Source: Verrucomicrobiaceae bacterium E54
GTDB taxonomy: Bacteria; Verrucomicrobiota; Verrucomicrobiia; Verrucomicrobiales; Akkermansiaceae
DNA length: 64,000 nucleotides
NCBI GenBank assembly: GCA_022548915.1
Contig: JAKZES010000011.1
Coordinates: forward strand, 1 to 64,000
Direction: 5' to 3'
Part shown: positions 61,953 to 64,000 of the stretch, in pieces
Numbering within the stretch: position 1 is the first letter of the stretch
Layout: each line of letters begins with the position of its first letter
Position numbers and translations under genes: made by a program
Notes under the pieces: model-generated
The model's input: the letters and a program-made list of their open reading frames with translations, nothing else
Databases searched by the model: none
What the model was told of the DNA's origin: nothing

Positions 61953-64000
61953 ATGAAAACCTCGCTTGCTTCCCTGCTGCTGACCCTTTCCCTGGGAGTC
62001 GGCATTTCCGCCGCCGAATCCCGACTGGAACTCGCGGTTCCCTTCACCGACCACATGATCCTCCAGCGCGAGGCCAAGGTGCCGGTCTGGGGATTCGATG
62101 CGCCGGGGAGCAAGGTGACCGTCGAGTTCGCCGGCCAGACGAAGACCGCCGAAGCCGACGCGCAGGGGGACTGGAAACTCGAGCTGGACCCGCTGCAGGC
62201 CTCCAAGGAGGGGCGGGGTTTCAAGGTCGCCAACAACAAGGGGCAGTCGATCGAACTGAGCGACGTGCTGGTCGGCGAGGTCTGGTTCTCATCGGGCCAG
62301 TCGAACATGGTCTGGACCGCCGGCAAGAGCATGGTGAATGAGCTGGTCCGTGAACTCGCCGGCTCCGAAACGGACATCCCGATCCGCGAGATCAGCATCG
62401 AGACGGTTTCCGCGCTCTACCCGCAGAAGCGGGCGACCTCGGCGGAAGGATGGAAGACGATCCAGGGTGCCGGCAGTTTCTCCGCCCTGTCGCTGGCCTT
62501 CGCTCACTCGCTTTACCAGGAACTCGACGTCCCGGTGGGCATCCTGCTCAGCGCCCACAGCAACACGCGGATCGAAGCCTTCACCCAGCGTCAGGCGATC
62601 GAGGAGCATCCGGATCTCGAGGGCGACGAGGACCTGATCCACGACGCCGATCCGCTGCTTGAGCAGGGCCGCCAGGCGTTTGCAAAATACTACGAGGACC
62701 TCGCCGCGTGGCAGGAGGAAGCCGGCCGCATTTCCGAGGCCGGAGGCAAGGTGCCGCAGCGACCCAATCTTCCCGGCATCGCCGGGATGTGGCGCGGGCC
62801 GTCGCAGTTTTTCAACGGCAAGATCAACCCGGTGATCCCCTATGCCATCCGCGGCGCGATCTGGTGCCAGGGGACGAGCAACAGTGGCGACGGTCGGATC
62901 TATGCCGCGCGGATGGAGGCGCTCGTCCATGGCTGGCGCGATGCCTGGGGCATGCCCGACATGCCCTTCTACTTCACGCAGATGCAGGCCTACGGCGCGC
63001 CGGACCCGAACAATGTCGGCTTCGCCGACATCCGCCAGGCCCAGCACCTGTTCTTCATCAACAACCGGGAAAACGTCGGCATGGTGGTGCAGACCGATCT
63101 CAACTCGGCGCGACCGCAGGGGATCCACTACTGGGAAAAGCTCCACCCCGGCATGCGGATGGCGCGCTGGGCGCTGGCGAAGGACTATGGAAAGGACATC
63201 CCCTTCACCGGCCCGATCTATCAGGGCTACGAAGTCGAGGGCGACCAGGTGGTGGTTTCCTTCGAAAAGGGCAGCCTCTTCGGCGGCCTGATGGTCGGCA
63301 GCAAGGGGATGGCGGCGGACTATCGTGAGGAAGGGAAGTACGTCGAGCCGGCCCGCCCGACGCCCGGCGAAAAGCTCAATCATTTCCGCGTCTGCGGGGC
63401 CGACAAGAAGTGGCACGCGGCCGAGGCGACCATCGTCGGCGACACGGTGGTGGTGAAATCGAAAAACGTGCCGGAACCGGTGGGCGTCCAGTACGCCTAC
63501 AACGCGGTGCCCGTGAACTCGAACCTCTACAACAAGGCCGGCCTGCCGGCGACGCCCTTCGCCGCGATCGACGGCAAGCTGATCTTCGAGGAGGACGATC
63601 CCGCCAAGGCCGCGGCCGAGGAGGCGAAGTATGCCCGCTACACCGATCCGGACTACCCGATCTTCCAGGTCCTTGAATTCTATCGCGACGGGGCCGTGAT
63701 CCAGCGCGACCAGACCATCCCGGTGTGGGGCCACGCGAACGAGGGCGTGGAGGTCACCGTGACGCTCGGCGGGGTGACCCGCAAGGCGGTCGCCAACGAA
63801 CTGCAGCAGTGGTCGGTCGAGTTTCCGCCGCTCAAGGCATCCGCCGGGCCGATCACCCTCGAGGCGGTTTCGAGCCACGACCGCAGCCGGACGGTGAACA
63901 ACATCCTCGTCGGCGACGTGTGGTACCTGACCGGCAGCCCGCTGCTGACCTCCGACTGGCCCTTCAACCTCCGGGACAAGGAAGCCAAGCGGCCCGAGCC
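61953..64000 (+). CDS. Sialate O-acetylesterase, two-domain, cut by the window end
   Basis: At least 682 residues, running off the end of the window. Signal peptide KTSLASLLLTLSLGVGISAA. The first unit has the N-terminal sandwich (LAVPFTDHMILQREAKVPVW) and the SGNH catalytic part: VGEVWFSSGQSNM with Ser117, NPVIPYAIRGAIWCQGTSNS, and a probable His in GIHYWEKLHPG. From about residue 570 a second copy starts (LEFYRDGAVIQRDQTIPVWG), but at the Ser position it reads VGDVWYLTGSPLLTS, lacking GQSN. It should remove O-acetyl groups from sialic acid or other sugars outside the cell. Confidence 0.9.
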   Translation, partial: MKTSLASLLLTLSLGVGISAAESRLELAVPFTDHMILQREAKVPVWGFDAPGSKVTVEFAGQTKTAEADAQGDWKLELDPLQASKEGRGFKVANNKGQSIELSDVLVGEVWFSSGQSNMVWTAGKSMVNELVRELAGSETDIPIREISIETVSALYPQKRATSAEGWKTIQGAGSFSALSLAFAHSLYQELDVPVGILLSAHSNTRIEAFTQRQAIEEHPDLEGDEDLIHDADPLLEQGRQAFAKYYEDLAAWQEEAGRISEAGGKVPQRPNLPGIAGMWRGPSQFFNGKINPVIPYAIRGAIWCQGTSNSGDGRIYAARMEALVHGWRDAWGMPDMPFYFTQMQAYGAPDPNNVGFADIRQAQHLFFINNRENVGMVVQTDLNSARPQGIHYWEKLHPGMRMARWALAKDYGKDIPFTGPIYQGYEVEGDQVVVSFEKGSLFGGLMVGSKGMAADYREEGKYVEPARPTPGEKLNHFRVCGADKKWHAAEATIVGDTVVVKSKNVPEPVGVQYAYNAVPVNSNLYNKAGLPATPFAAIDGKLIFEEDDPAKAAAEEAKYARYTDPDYPIFQVLEFYRDGAVIQRDQTIPVWGHANEGVEVTVTLGGVTRKAVANELQQWSVEFPPLKASAGPITLEAVSSHDRSRTVNNILVGDVWYLTGSPLLTSDWPFNLRDKEAKRPE

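Overview
The window looks like a piece of the chromosome of a Verrucomicrobiota bacterium, most likely family Verrucomicrobiaceae and probably marine or salt-adapted. Support comes from a Verru_Chthon cassette protein A-type giant prepilin-like protein, secreted sulfatase and glycosidase genes, a DUF6288-type protein with an SHD1-like tail, a delta-60 repeat protein, a complete Mnh/Mrp sodium/proton antiporter operon and an SbtA-type sodium-dependent bicarbonate transporter. The DNA is GC-rich, so long antisense open frames are everywhere; I treated them as shadows. No rRNA, tRNA or CRISPR array was seen.

Layout. 1-9.1 kb: secreted sulfatase; orphan Verru_Chthon A-like protein between two paralogous small secreted proteins; DUF6288-like secreted protein. 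9.1-16.5 kb: spermidine-synthase-like membrane enzyme, delta-60 surface protein, GH29 alpha-L-fucosidase. 16.5-22.4 kb: SGNH lipoprotein, DapA-family aldolase, and a minus-strand ECF sigma factor / membrane anti-sigma-like protein / VWA lipoprotein set. 22.4-27.1 kb: zinc-ribbon protein, a two-gene nucleotidyltransferase unit, small membrane proteins and a YhaM-like nuclease. 27.1-33.9 kb: informational genes (recO, rplY, pth, rpsF, ssb, tadA) mixed with two decayed genes (GH2 beta-galactosidase, PQQ-like propeller) and many short repeats. 34.1-42.3 kb: mnhAB-C-D-E-F-G, a baeRF protein, sbtB-sbtA and a divergent winged-helix regulator. 42.3-50.7 kb: holA, a DEAD-box helicase, an NlpC/P60 protein, a REP-associated tyrosine transposase (RAYT) with its palindromes, rmuC, superoxide dismutase and a lipoprotein. 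50.8-54.9 kb: ABC exporter with a TPR protein, phosphoesterase, Nudix hydrolase. 54.9-64 kb: PQQ-type sugar dehydrogenase, DUF4136 lipoprotein, GH42 beta-galactosidase, autotransporter, small lipoprotein and a two-domain sialate O-acetylesterase running off the end.

Working together. Sulfatase, fucosidase, GH42, SGNH and sialate esterase genes, with a sugar-acid type aldolase, suggest extracellular removal of sulfate, acetyl, fucose and galactose groups from host or algal glycans. Mnh would sustain the sodium gradient that SbtA uses. The sigma/anti-sigma/VWA set looks like an envelope-sensing module.

The most interesting non-genic content is repetitive: (i) a RAYT flanked by two paralogous 134-bp units, each made of two 17-bp palindromes exactly 100 nt apart; (ii) heptamer-periodic arrays just upstream of four unrelated start codons; (iii) nonamer-periodic arrays, mostly as inverted pairs; (iv) two tandem hairpins that became part of a lipoprotein signal peptide.
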